Part shown: positions 30,876 to 42,460 of the stretch, piece after piece | Numbering within the stretch: the stretch's first letter is position 1 | Layout of the letters: the number at the start of each line of letters is the position of its first letter | From: Adineta ricciae | Taxonomy: Eukaryota > Rotifera > Eurotatoria > Adinetida > Adinetidae | DNA length: 64,000 nucleotides | Reading direction: 5' to 3' | Assembly (NCBI GenBank): GCA_905250025.1 | Contig: CAJNOJ010000147.1 | Span: 186,001 to 250,000, forward strand | Notes under the pieces: generated by a model | Databases searched by the model: none | Seen by the model: only the letters and a program-made list of their open reading frames with translations | What the model was told of the DNA's origin: nothing | Program-made: the position numbers and the translations under genes

Positions 30876-32748
30876 TTAATGTACTTGTTGTTCCGAATCA
30901 TGAAATGCTCGAGTAAGAGCAACATAGCTATCACTATAGGCAATAAGATGAACCTCCGACTTTGCTCCCCAGTCTTTTCCGTGTCCGATGAAAACGATCA
31001 ATTGATAGCAATAATGATCTGACGCTACCATACTTGCGAGCGTAATTTATCAGAATGATGTACATGATGGTCTTGATAGTGGCAGTGAGATAGACTTTTT
31101 TCTTTTCGTGGAAATCTGCATTGGTAAGATTATAACTGCAATCGACCGACAGAATGACCGATCCACTTGCGAATTTCGTTAAGTGTGTGGAAAAAACATT
31201 CAGTTTCATAATGTTTTGTTCTTAATCCCACGATTAATTCATTTGACTTCCATTGATTTTGTTCGTCAAGATAATAGCAACCGGATGTATAAATTCTCGT
31301 TCGATAATCTGACATGAAATGAACAGGTTCAGTCGGAATCAGGAGGGTTTCATTCAAACAGACTTCATCAAATGCCATAGAAGTCAATTTGCGCAAACCA
31401 AAGATTCATGTTTGATGGTCAAGGGTTTGTTGATTATCAAAGAAAAGAGGAGATTTGCTTTTGTGAGAAGAGCAAAACAATTTCCATCCGCCGATTTGAT
31501 TTATTGAATGATTTAATCGTGGAAACTGATCGAATCTGTAAATTAATAAATAAGACAAGTTAACATTGACTGTTTCAAATTCCAGCAGAACCGAAATTGG
31601 AAGCAAAGATATAATATTAACAAAATGATAGTGAAATGTTTGATTATGACGAGTCGAATTGAATGATGAAACATTATGATAGATTTGGGTCTTGTAGAAT
31701 TACTAATCGAACTGGATCGTGTTTTGCGGTCCGGAATGGTATTTCATTTCCATTTCGATTGAGGACTGGCAACGAGATTATCGTAAAAAGGTTCGTTTTA
31801 GAATTCTTGTCATACACCGCTAATCTCTTGTCAATCGAAGATGTGACATTGGATGAAAGATGAAGTTCAGTACCTCCAACTTGTTGTATTAGTTTGTTCA
31901 AAGGTGATTCAAATGAGATTTTTTCAAGCGAGATGAATGCTTCTGGTGCATCGGTAATTATTTTTTGTTCTATTGATTGAACTAAAATAAAGCTGACCTG
32001 AAAAGATTTTGCATAGTTTAGTTTGATGATTACGAGGATATGAAAGTCATGATCTCGACGAATAGGAATAGGTGATGTGTCGATCGTTTGAGAAATGGAA
32101 CGAATCTCACGAATTTTGCAGGCTTCTTTCAAAACAGATATAAAGATTTTTATTTTCGATCCACTGAAGACCTTCTCACTCGTATTCTTATTAGAATTTG
32201 CTGAGATCTGCTGCGTAACTGTTAGAAAACCTGTTTTATAGGATATAAGAACGAAACATACTATTTTTCGAATCTTGTTTCGGCATTTATAGAAGATTTC
32301 CTCACTTGCGCTTTCCGGGGTATTGATTGAGATTTGCTCTATTGTAGCTGGAAAATCCGTTTTATTAGAGATTTAAAAAATACCCTTTTTGAAATTTTTA
32401 TTGCGACTAACTTTGATGCGTTGGCTTTGTTTTTGTGCTAGACGTTAGTGCAGCTTCGAAAAAGAAAGGAAATTTAATCTTGCTCAGTTGAGTTCTCACT
32501 TACGACAAAAACTCCTTTTCAAAGAGAATTTTTAAATTCGATGGTTAGATCGATCACTGACAAAGATATTTCCATCAAGATCAAAGTTAATATCGTACAG
32601 ATCGGATAATTGATGCGCTTGAGAACCTCGCCCACCGCATACCATTAAACGTCGAAAATCATTTCGATTGGATCCAACTATACTATCATTACAGTGATCA
32701 TCAATAAAGAGATAATTTTCCGAGTCTAAAACAACTCCGGTAGGACCT
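30876..32748 (-). pseudogene. Polycystin-1-like pseudogene with NHL remnant, copy B
   Basis: Same remnants as copy A: NHL blades (32510..32748), GPS-like motif (31130..31320), membrane helix (IKTIMYIILINYARKYG) and PLAT start (YQLIVFIGHGKDWG) ending at 30876. It shares copy A's frame breaks at the GPS and helix/PLAT junctions. It lacks the segment corresponding to about 10999..13040 of copy A; the deletion ends lie at a 13-bp direct repeat that copy A still has twice. Confidence 0.65.
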
Positions 32749-33767
32749 ATTGCTGGTCAAACTCCTGATTCGACGCGAATCAAGTGCCTCCATATAATGA
32801 ATTCTATATCAACTGATTCATCCTGCACAGGACTACCAACTGCTGCTCATGAATTGACAATATCCTCATGTCTGATGATGACCTTCACCGGCAACAGAAG
32901 TCAAATACATACATGAAATTTTGTGTACTATTGTTGATGGGCATGTCCGAAACAGCATGTATATGAAGCTCAATTAACATTCGATGAGACTTTCGTCGAA
33001 AAATGATGTTGAAAGATAACGAAAAAGTAGTGTCAACAATTGAAGTGTTCATTTCAACGACAGAAATCAAACGGTAGTTTCTTTCACCTTCTACCGCTGG
33101 ATGTAAATGTGATTTGAGTCAAGGAACATTTCTTAGTACAGTCACAAAGTCAGATTTTGCTGTTCAGACATGCAGAATGCTTGTTTACTATGAATATTTC
33201 ATCTTCCATGTCTTTTACATGAAGTGTTCCTATTAGGAACACTTTTTAGCTGGATTGTTTGTATTGCGAACATGATCCCTAGTACGAACAAATCGACTTC
33301 TCCAATTTATACCGCTAATTACTGAGTTAATTAATAAGATAATTAGCTGATTCTTACATCATTCGATGCGCAAGATGCGTCTCTACTCAAAAATGTAAAA
33401 ATTTTTTTTTATGCTGAGAAATGTCTGAAAATATTCAAAATAACAGAAGGTGTTCACCCTTTTGTTCGAATTAGGCACATGACCTGTATACTGCGTAACC
33501 AAAACTGAATCAAAACCAAATCCTCAAAACCGAAAGTTTTGGTATTGGTCCATGTCTATGGGTGACATTTGAATAGTTACTCATATTTGATATTGACATC
33601 ACTCACACTCTTTTCTCTCTCTTTGTATTTATCACATATCGTATCATTTCTACTCAAAAAGAAATGAAAGGATTATGATGACAGAAAATCGAATCAATAA
33701 TAAAGGATTGTATAAATAATGAAACTTTTTTTGTTCTGGACATCGAACACGAACATAAATCATAATT
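32749..33767. other. Spacer, no gene seen
   Basis: About 1 kb of AT-rich DNA after the copy B edge. Short open stretches on both strands lack any domain or splice support. Probably contains the 3' end of the ART-TPR gene. Confidence 0.4.
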
Positions 33768-36700
33768 TTATTTAAAAAGTTCGAGGTTGCTTCTCAACTT
33801 CTGAAGGTCGGGATGATTTGGTGGTAATGATTGTTCTGCAATTAGTAAAGCGCTTTTAATAAATGAAGATGCTTTTGAATATTCGCCCATTTTCGCGTAC
33901 ACAATTCCAATGTCATTGTGGGAAGCAGCTAAATCAGGATGATTGAGTGGATGTAACTGTTGTTGGATCTCAAGGGCTCTTTGATAAGATGAAAGCGCCT
34001 TTGTATAGTTGCGTGTTTCACAACACATATTACCGATATTTTTATAAGACGAAGCTAAGTCAGCATGGTTGTGCGGAAATGATTGCTGTCGTAGTGCAAG
34101 AGCCTTTTCATAGGACGAAAGTGCTTTTGGATAGTCACTCATGCTGTCATACACACTACCGATGTTGTCGTACAATCCTGCCAAATGGATATGATTGAGT
34201 GGACGCAATTTTCGCTGAATTGCAAGTGCTTTTTCATATGATGAAAGTGCTGTTGTATAATCACCAATACTGCTATACACACCACCGATGCTATTGTAAA
34301 ACATAGACAAATCGGGATGATCGTTGGGAAGTGATGCTTGCTGAATAGCGAGCCCTTTTTCCAAAAACGAAAGCGCTTCTCGATAGTTGTCCATGTTCGC
34401 ATGCACTGCACCGATATTGTGGTAAAATTTGGCTAAACTGGGATGATGTTGTGGAAATGATTGTTGTTGAATCTGCAATGCTTGTTCAAAGAATAAAAGC
34501 GCTTCTCGATAGTTGCGCATGCTCTCATGCACAGCACCGATGTTGTTGTGAGACATGGCCAGATCAGGATGACTTTGTGGAAGTGACTGTTGTTGACTTG
34601 CAAGCGCTTTTTTATACGATGAAAGTGCTTGCGCATAGTCACCCAGGCTTTTATAAACATTACCAATATTGTTGAGAGATGAAGCCAATTGAGGATGAGT
34701 ATCAGGAAGTTTTTCTTGTCGAATTTCAAGTGCTTTTTGATGAAATGAAAGTGCTTGTGAATAATCATTCATGTTGTAATACACCTCACCGATGTTGTTG
34801 TACGATATCGCCAGTCCAGGATGATCGTGTGAAAAGGATTGCTTTAGAATTTCAAGCGCTTTTTCATACGATGAAAGTGCTTTTGAATAGTCACATATAT
34901 TTTTATAAATAGCACCAATGCTGTTGTAAGACATGGCGAAATGAAAATGATTTCGTGGAAGTGATTGTTGTCGAATCTCAAGCGCTTTTTCATGAGATGA
35001 AAGTGCTTGTGAATAATTATCCAGACTGTAATATACATCACCGATGTTATAGTAAGACGCGGCTAAATAAGGATGATTTGATGGAAGTGATTGTTGTCGC
35101 ATTGCAAGAGCTTTTTCATAAGACGAAAGCGCTTTTTGATATTCTCCCATACCTTGATAAATAATACCAATGTTGTTGAAAGATAAAGCCAAATCAGGAT
35201 GATTTGATGGAAGTGACTCTTGTTGAATTTTTATGGCTTTTTCTAAATATGAAAGCGCTTTTGGATAGTTACCTAAACTTTTACAAACACTACTAATATT
35301 GTTGTAATTTAATGCCAAGTCAGAATGGTTCTGTGGAAGCGATTCTTGTTCCATTTCAACAGATATTTCATGTAATTTATTTGCTTCACTATATTTGCCT
35401 TGAGCATCTTTGATATAACCGAGAAGATCATAAAGTGAAGCTTTGTCACCCGGAGTTGCTGATTCAAATAGTATTTCACAAATCTTTTCAGCTGTGCTAT
35501 TTTGATTCAATTTAATCAAGACCAAACATAATCTATACCATCCGCTGGAATCTGGAAAAGTTTCTTCTCTGATATAATCAGAAAGTTTACTTAGTTCTTT
35601 GTCTCTATCATCTGTAATTACTAAATTTACTTCTTGTACATTGTTAATCTCTTCAATCGGTTTAATATCACCAATACGAAATATACTGTGCATCGAAAAC
35701 AATACTTCGTGTTCATTTTCAAAAAAACTAGCGTTACAAATGGATGCAAACGGCGATGAAGATGAACTGGGACGGACTTCTATAACGAAGAAAATTCCTA
35801 CTAGCTCAGGATTATTTGCATTACTCTCGGCACGCATGAGAGGCATGTCACGCTCTGTACTTGTTGATAAAAAGTTATTGAAGGACATCAATCCTCCCTT
35901 TGACTTTTTCATTTCGTCGAAATCCACTTTTGATAGGCCTTGACCACGATAAACCGTGAATATATGATTAAGAGAACCATTGTCAATCTGTTCTTTATGT
36001 AATTTGTCTATATGGCGATGAAGATCATTGATGAAGAAGCCCATTCGTACAAGAACATCTCCATCTATCACACGTAAAGCACAATTGAGCATCGGATACA
36101 AAGCACTTTCTTTCGTATACCACCAGATTGGTGTGTTGTCACGGTATTTGCAAACTAATTCATCAATATTATCTAGTTCTTTTGCATTATTAGTAAATGG
36201 TTGAGGACAATATTTGATAAATTCTTTGATATGTTCGTCTTTAAAATTGATCGTCAAAAGTATTTCTTTGACAATTTGGGTATACATGAAAGATGGATCG
36301 AGTTGATCTAATTGTTTTCCTGATGCTATGAAACTAATTGGTATAGCGTTCTGTTCTGTTTGGGTTGTCACTTGTTCGATGGCTTGGCAGAGTGACAGCA
36401 TGTCGGTGAAAACACCCTTCACCTTTGTCCATTTCTTCATCCATTCTTCAAGAAACTGATTCTCGTAACGAAAGATGAAAATAGAATTTAATTGAGGAAT
36501 ATCGTGAATGCAAGGTACAAGAGTTTGGACAATCGATTCAGGAATGATCATAAGCACTTTTCTGTCAGTAATGCTTAGCACAAAATCGATACATTCGTCG
36601 TGATCCGTGAATGTAACGATGTGCTTTATAATATTTTGAAGTTGTGTTATTTTATGTTGACATTCATCGTTGTTGCTACCAAAATTTTTGTCTAACCATA

Positions 36701-36854
36701 CTGCAACGACAGTTTGAATCTTCTTAATATCGATACGCTGACATCTAGCTAGTGTTTCGAAAGTTTCTGATGCCGATTTCTCGCTTGTACCAGTGTGCAA
36801 ATTTTCATTGATCATTTTTTTTTGCTTCTTTACCAGGTCACTGAGAGAGAACAC
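33768..36854 (-). CDS. Mono-ADP-ribosyltransferase fused to kinesin-light-chain-type TPR array
   Basis: 1028 aa, single exon. Residues about 45-165 are a domain that I associate with bdelloid proteins of this kind (VAVWLDKNFG ... KVKGVFTDM). Residues about 230-400 form an arginine-type ADP-ribosyltransferase fold with the R-S-E triad: YRGQ (R303), FLSTST (S330-T-S) and NEHEVLF (E381-H-E383, the ExE pattern). From about 465 to the end there are 13 TPR units of 42 aa with consensus YNNIG.VY...YS.ALSSYEKAL.I.QQSLP..HPD. It would transfer ADP-ribose from NAD+ to protein arginines, with the TPRs as target binders. No signal peptide. The gene is intact. Confidence 0.85.
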   Translation of the reverse strand: MFSLSDLVKKQKKMINENLHTGTSEKSASETFETLARCQRIDIKKIQTVVAVWLDKNFGSNNDECQHKITQLQNIIKHIVTFTDHDECIDFVLSITDRKVLMIIPESIVQTLVPCIHDIPQLNSIFIFRYENQFLEEWMKKWTKVKGVFTDMLSLCQAIEQVTTQTEQNAIPISFIASGKQLDQLDPSFMYTQIVKEILLTINFKDEHIKEFIKYCPQPFTNNAKELDNIDELVCKYRDNTPIWWYTKESALYPMLNCALRVIDGDVLVRMGFFINDLHRHIDKLHKEQIDNGSLNHIFTVYRGQGLSKVDFDEMKKSKGGLMSFNNFLSTSTERDMPLMRAESNANNPELVGIFFVIEVRPSSSSSPFASICNASFFENEHEVLFSMHSIFRIGDIKPIEEINNVQEVNLVITDDRDKELSKLSDYIREETFPDSSGWYRLCLVLIKLNQNSTAEKICEILFESATPGDKASLYDLLGYIKDAQGKYSEANKLHEISVEMEQESLPQNHSDLALNYNNISSVCKSLGNYPKALSYLEKAIKIQQESLPSNHPDLALSFNNIGIIYQGMGEYQKALSSYEKALAMRQQSLPSNHPYLAASYYNIGDVYYSLDNYSQALSSHEKALEIRQQSLPRNHFHFAMSYNSIGAIYKNICDYSKALSSYEKALEILKQSFSHDHPGLAISYNNIGEVYYNMNDYSQALSFHQKALEIRQEKLPDTHPQLASSLNNIGNVYKSLGDYAQALSSYKKALASQQQSLPQSHPDLAMSHNNIGAVHESMRNYREALLFFEQALQIQQQSFPQHHPSLAKFYHNIGAVHANMDNYREALSFLEKGLAIQQASLPNDHPDLSMFYNSIGGVYSSIGDYTTALSSYEKALAIQRKLRPLNHIHLAGLYDNIGSVYDSMSDYPKALSSYEKALALRQQSFPHNHADLASSYKNIGNMCCETRNYTKALSSYQRALEIQQQLHPLNHPDLAASHNDIGIVYAKMGEYSKASSFIKSALLIAEQSLPPNHPDLQKLRSNLELFK

Positions 36855-37383
36855 TTTTACATGGACTTGTTATGAAGCTGTTTGTAAAGAGCTAGCGAAA
36901 TTGAGAAGAGGCGTTGACTGAAAGAACGAAAAGAATTCAAATAAATTGGCAATCACAAATAGTCGATAAAATAGTCTGATAGAGAAAAGATTTTTTTTCT
37001 TTCGCTTCTGTTCTTATCTTTTATGTTGCTGGAGACTGATCAGTTAAAATATATTGCTCTGTGAGATACCATGAGGGTACAACTGCAGTTTAGTCACACC
37101 GTTATGTCCAAGAATAACAGAATAGGAAAAAAATTCATTCGCTTATCATTCTGACTTATGACTAGCAGGTAGCGAGATATATTACAAATAGATGTCATTA
37201 AACAACGAAACACATTTATTGAAGAAATTACATATATGTAACAATCAAAGTACAGGATAATTTTCTGTTATTTGCGTTACTATATTTTGAAACGGTTTAT
37301 CGCCGAAGTCCTGCCTTCAAACAAATTCCTTGAGATATGTAGGTATCAGAGTTCTCGCAAGTCCACATTGTTTTTTGTTTCAT

Positions 37384-37690
37384 TTTCCCAGGTCGATCAT
37401 TCTGGCGACTGGATCCGTTGAAATCTGAGTCGGTTCCGGTACAGCTCTTCTCGATTCCGGCACATTTTTCGCAGATTCCACCAAGTTCCGGCAGGTTCCT
37501 TGCCGCCGGATTCCGGCCGGAATTGCGCAGGAAATATCCGATCAGTTCCTGACCGTTTCCAGCTCGAGGTTTGCAGAAAACGGCCGGGAAATGAATGGAA
37601 CCTATGTTTTAACTTCCGGCGGCAAGGAAATGGTCGGAAAAAGAACCTAACCGGCCGGAACCGACCGTGCCATAATAATCTGGGTTGATA
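37384..37690. repeat. GC-rich dispersed repeat (TTCCGG/GGATCC type)
   Basis: Locally GC-rich and built from short TTCCGGC/GCCGGAA-type words on both strands, unlike the AT-rich surroundings. Starts near CCCAGGTCGATC and ends near ATCTGGGTTGAT. Similar GGATCC-rich, partly palindromic stretches are at about 53135..53240 and 56380..56575, so this looks like a dispersed repeat family. Confidence 0.5.
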
Positions 37691-38257
37691 CGCATCCACG
37701 CATTTTCGATCAACTGCGTATGTACGTGTGTCGCTGGGTCCACAAAGTGAACTGAGTGATTAACTACTTGATGTCCATAGAAGTTTGTATTATTTTGTAA
37801 AGTTGTATAAACTTTCCACTCGTCTGAATGGATGATGATGCCTAGGGAACTCATTTGACGATATCAACATGTGAAGTTTTCTATTATTTAATGATCCAAG
37901 ACTCGAGAGTTATATGAGTGTTGATAGGAGTATTCATTCTCAAGTTGTATGGTGAAAAATGCAAGGAACATGTTAGCTTTTTATATTTATCTCAGTCATT
38001 TATTCAATAATTAGCTTTATTCCCAAAAGATTAGATTATTATTTGTCTATTNGTCATCTATACCAGTATTAATTAGATAACAAGTTTTCCATTTATGTTC
38101 GATATATTTGTTCATCTGATGTATTTTCTTTTCGATTTCAGTAGTAATCATTGGGTAAGCTTATTTTCTGTCAGCTATGGCTGGACAAACTGATTACATC
38201 CAACCTGCTGCACTTATTTACTCAAGTACACTGAATAAAAAATGCGCTGATTCATAT

Positions 38258-38475
38258 ACCCTTAAAGGGTTTATCAGAGTGCAACGGAGGCCAAACCCTT
38301 TCAAACGTTTTTCAAAGCCCGATAAACTCTTATACATACTCTTGCATCCAGTCAAAAGTATTGTTTATCAGCCCACAAAAGCGTACATCAAATGGTTTAT
38401 CAGAGCGATTATCATTTTGAAATACTGTTGAACGGTTTGGCCTCCGTTGCACTCTGGTAAACCTGTCTAAAGGGT
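38258..38475. mobile_element. Miniature inverted-repeat element
   Basis: About 218 bp bounded by ACCCTT and AAGGGT, with subterminal arms that include a perfect 22-bp inverted repeat: 38276..38297 (AGAGTGCAACGGAGGCCAAA...) against 38434..38455. The interior repeats GTTTATCAG. No ORF. No clear target-site duplication was found, so the class is open. Confidence 0.6.
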
Positions 38476-39669
38476 AGAACAAAAGGAAAAACCAATTATT
38501 TTCACATCCTTATCCGTTGATCAATGTATATATTATCTTGAAGTGCTTTTGTATTACAACTGCTAACCCTTCACTGAAGCATTTAAGAGTTGCATCAACC
38601 GCTGAAAGGTGCATCAAAGGGTATATCAAGGAGCTAACTATTCTCATTATGCATTAAAATATTTACTGAAAAACATTTCAATTGATGAATCGATCGTGTT
38701 CACGCGTAAACGAGTACTGCGAGAGGTTCAGCTACTAAGGTGACTCTCTAACGCACCGGGAACGTTTTTTAAGAAATTAAAGAAAATAGGAATAGTTAAC
38801 GGTAAACGTATAGGACAATCAAAAGGAGTAATAATTACCTGGAAATTTGAGAAGGATAGGTTTAGAAATGTGACTGAAATAGGAAACACCAAGGTGATGA
38901 TTGAGACATGCTTTGGTTGGAGGTATTTATGGGATGTGAAGGGGTTAGTTACACATTCAAAGCGTTTGTAGCCAAAGCCTCGATGTACGTATCACAAGTG
39001 AACAAAAAGTAAAGAGAATTAAGCGGAACTTGCAGGAAAAGATGATTATACGGTTGCATAATACTGTCCTAATGTTTAATTATGTGTAATACACACAAGT
39101 AACGCTCATCCTTTGGATTCGCTGACCCTTTTCTGAAAGACTTTTCCGAATGCTGAACACATTCAGAGACTTCGAAAGAGAAAAAACGCACTGCGATTAC
39201 TACTATTGCTCAACTGAATCATGTCACTATGACACACACTAGAACTGGAATGAATAGGATACAGAGGTCTTTTTAGGAATCAGACCGATTAGCCATTTGT
39301 GAGTGGATAATTCTCCAGAACTAACTATGTTCACTGAAAAATGCATCGCTCAACGGTTAGTCAGACGGCCGACCCTTGACCTGTGTCATCTATTTTTCTA
39401 TTTTCATATCATGTGCATGGAAATTTTCATAAATGCTTAACTAAGTCACTCATAGACGGACGGTATACAGCAGACTACTTGAAAAGTTTGAACATTCGCC
39501 CGTGTCTTCCAGCGATAAACCGATTCTTTTCTCTCCTGTCAACAAAATGATACCCTGCCGAATATTTTCATTGAGGAATATCCATTCGTCAAATCCCTTT
39601 CAAAATTATCTGAAGCATGGCCAGGCTATTCTAAGCGTACACTTTATGATTAATCTAGCATTTAAACGC

Positions 39670-39719
39670 CTAGTCGTTCGTCGACCTCCCTCCGGTCGGT
39701 CACTCACGGCTAGCCGTTG
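39670..39719. repeat. 50-bp direct repeat, unit 1
   Basis: Starts CTAGTCGTTCGTCGACC and ends CGGCTAGCCGTTG, identical by eye to 39986..40035. Its 3' end contains the palindrome CGGCTAGCCG. Possibly the ends of a solo element 316 bp apart. Confidence 0.7.
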
Positions 39720-39985
39720 ACGCACATGATCAGTTTTCATAGTTTTTCCGTATAAAGAAGTCGCTCGTTCATACTTAGTCGATCTGTGATCGAAGTTATC
39801 AAAACCCTTCGTAACTGTGTAGTTTACAGTACATTTCTATTGCTCTGTTCAATTTGAAGCGCTGATAGTGTACAATCCTTATTCTCGAAGCTCAAAAGCA
39901 CATAAATTATGTCCGTTCAAAAACCATTGGCTTTAGTTGAGACAGTGATAAATCTTATCTTTCAAGTAATTTTCAAAACGAACGT

Positions 39986-40035
39986 CTAGTCGTTCGTCGA
40001 CCTCCCTCCGGTCGGTCACTCACGGCTAGCCGTTG
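39986..40035. repeat. 50-bp direct repeat, unit 2
   Basis: Second copy of the repeat at 39670..39719, in the same orientation. The 266 bp between them show no coding signal. Confidence 0.7.
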
Positions 40036-40445
40036 CCATGCTGTCTCTCTTATTCCTTTCCCCTTCGATCGACTTTCAAACTGAACGATTGGGTTTTCTT
40101 TTATTGTCACTTCGACAGTCATGATCTTCTATTCATTCGACTAACAAAAGAAACTAGATACGAAATTCTTATTGTACGATTTGTTTCGAAACGAACATCT
40201 TTCATAGCGCTGCATGTGTTCAGAATACTGTTTATACAGTCCACGCGTCTGTAGTTACTAAAATAGAATTCCACCGACGGCTATATCACTTTGCGAACTA
40301 CTTCTACTAAGTTCTCATGAAAAGACCTGAGGTATGTAGCCTACAACGCAAAGATGATACTAAGCTCATATCCCTTTTTCGGATGTCTTCAATTAGAAAC
40401 ATCATTATGTACAATGCATTAGATCTTTTCGTGTAAGTTCTTGAN

Positions 40446-41638
40446 CTGTTGTAGTGGTAGTGGGTTCTGTAGTTGTTGTAGTAGTAGTCGTAGGTTCTGT
40501 TGTAGTTGTTGTAGTCGTGGGTTCTGTAGTAGTTGTTGTGGTGGTAGTGGGTTCTGTAGTTGTTGTTGTAGTGGTAGTGGGTTCTGTAGTTGTAGTAGTA
40601 GTTGTTGTTGTTGTTGTGGATACGTTAGCACATGGTGGAAACAGATAGAGTGGTTTATGTAATTCGGCGCTCGTGGTCAATGACAGAACTGCAGTTGCTC
40701 CATCGATATTTGCATTTGTAGTAACTGTTGCCAATGGAGCTAAAAGGGCACCCATGAAGTTACGTTGTATTGTGATAGTTTCAGCTTCGTAGAAATTGAA
40801 TAAAACACGCGATCGCGTGTCTAGTTGTGTCAAGCTGCCAACAATAGTTCCTTGGTCATATGTGATACTTTTACCACCGAGATTAATCACGATCCATGAG
40901 GCTTGAACGTTATTTCTGATTTGAATCTGTTGGACTTTTGGGTTATGAAAGAATAAGTTACCATCTGTAATGGTGACGAAAGCAAATCCTTCTGAATCTT
41001 TTGTTGCAATATTGACATTGAGTGGACCTGGTTGAGTACTTGGAATGACGACGTTATTGTTAGGTGTTTTTTTTGAAAGAGTTAATGACAAGTCTTTCAA
41101 TCCGCTGGAAACAGTTGTACATTTGCTATCCAGTTGTGCATCATACACGACTTGTCCACCTTCATTTCCGCCATTGATATTGAATTGTCGATTATTGACT
41201 GTATAGGTAACATTTCCTTGCTTGACAATTGTATTGGACGAGTCACCGAGAGCTACACTGCCAATTTGCACATTGATTGGATTTCCATCCACAATGGATT
41301 TATCAATTTGGAGAACTGCTGTAGATGGCGTTGTGTCAGATTGCGTGAGTTGAATGGCAAAGTTGGCTGATGAACTGCTTTTCAATGAGCCACAGACAAG
41401 TGTCTTATATTCAACATCAGAACTTGTTGATAGATCGCCCAATGTGATTAGATTGTATTCACTCATATATTTTAATGCTCCATAATCGGAACATGTGGAC
41501 TGTGCTGTTAAAACAAATAACAGTAAGAAGCAGATTGTGTTCGTTTTCGAAAGAAACTTTACCTGTCACACTTGCATATCCATTGAGTTCACCTCCAATC
41601 AATAAAACTGCTACAAAGACGAGAGAAATTGAGTGCAT
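40446..41638 (-). CDS. Secreted choice-of-anchor-A domain protein, 3' end cut at N 40445
   Basis: Two exons: 41563..41638 (signal peptide MHSISLVFVAVLLIGGELNG) and 40446..41504, with a 58-bp intron (GTAAAG...TTAACAG). The mature protein starts QSTCSDYGALKYMSEYNLITLGDLS and has the choice-of-anchor-A pattern: beta-helix-like repeats, VLFNFYEAETITI and FMGALLAPLATV (compare family ILWNFPEA and GSVLAP). It then runs into a Thr-rich T(8)EP tail. In bacteria and other taxa such domains sit on secreted surface proteins. The tail frame is lost at the N base; a complete tail of the same kind exists at 15810..16693. Truncation is likely an assembly artefact. Confidence 0.65.
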
Positions 41639-42460
41639 TCTGCTGCTGATGAGAAAAAAACGAATGATAGCAGTATTTCATATTGAAACATCCACTTATA
41701 CTGCTGTTTTGTGCTCGTGAGGGCATATTTTCGATCATTATCGATAGACCGTTCTGTGACAAAACTTGTTTTTTTACAAAGTAACAACTGTTATTAATGT
41801 GATCAAGAAACGAATGAAAAGAACACTCCACTCGCTCATCTTCTATTGATCTTGTTGTCATCAAATCAGAACATACACACCATGATTACACGCATTCAAG
41901 GCGTGCAAAGTCATTTTATAAATAAAAAGCTGTCACAGTTTGCTAGCAACAATTTTGTACTAAAAATCCAAACTGACGCTCGCTTTACATTAAACGCTAT
42001 TATGTTTTTATAGTACATCTATAACATTTTTTAATTTTCAAGAAAAAGTTTATTTTCACAAGATGTAGAAATTATTTTCAGTTAAAATGCCACTCGTTCG
42101 TATTACTTCTCAACCATATTTTCTGAAATAAAACTGAATCTTCTCTGTATGTGTAAAGGACGTCAACAACGATTTTTCGTACAAATAAAAGTGTTGATTG
42201 TCTTGTTCGTCTTAAAAGAAGAGAAAAACTATGCGTATCAATTTTAACTATGACTCATCGCAATTCGAGTTTTATAGAAAATGTTAGAAAGCAATCATAC
42301 AGTGCAAATGACAGCTGTCATTTGTCGTACCATTACTACACAAATGAACTTAAACGTCATTTTTCGCATAGTAAATGTGCAAAAAGAAATAATATCATCC
42401 ACAATTTATTTCGCATTCAAAGAATTTTGATGTAGCGAACAGCAATGTTTTTCTCTAATA
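41639..42460. other. Spacer; right part duplicated at 62.8 kb
   Basis: No supported gene. From about 41903 onward it aligns with 62811 onward. The plus-strand frame at 42250 (MTHRNSSFIENVRKQSYSAND) also appears at about 63160 but differs in reading frame length and lacks features, so I take it as 3' flank. Confidence 0.45.

Larger units (their letters stand above)
22318..32748 (+). repeat. Segmental duplication, copy B
   Basis: Direct-orientation counterpart of 1..13821. Shorter by about 3.4 kb, mainly from a deletion/crossover between two-TM genes (near 27400-27460) and a deletion in the polycystin-like pseudogene (near 31970). The right edge at GGTAGGACCT is shared with 13821; flanking sequence differs. 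Confidence 0.95.
36855..40404. other. Gene-poor region with dispersed repeats
   Basis: 3.5 kb without a supported gene. It holds a GC-richer GGATCC/TTCCGGC repeat (about 37384..37690), a short inverted-repeat element (38258..38475), further ACCCTT/AAGGGT motifs to about 38630, an N at 38052, and a pair of 50-bp direct repeats (39670 and 39986). No transposase or reverse-transcriptase frame is seen. Confidence 0.5.

Noticed and set aside
32749..33100. Possible continuation of the NHL gene past the copy B edge
   Set aside because: No NHL blade pattern in any frame beyond 32748, and sequence differs from copy A there.
42250..42435. Plus-strand frame MTHRNSSFIENV, also near 63160
   Set aside because: The two copies differ in frame length and end; behaves as untranslated flank of the oxygenase gene.
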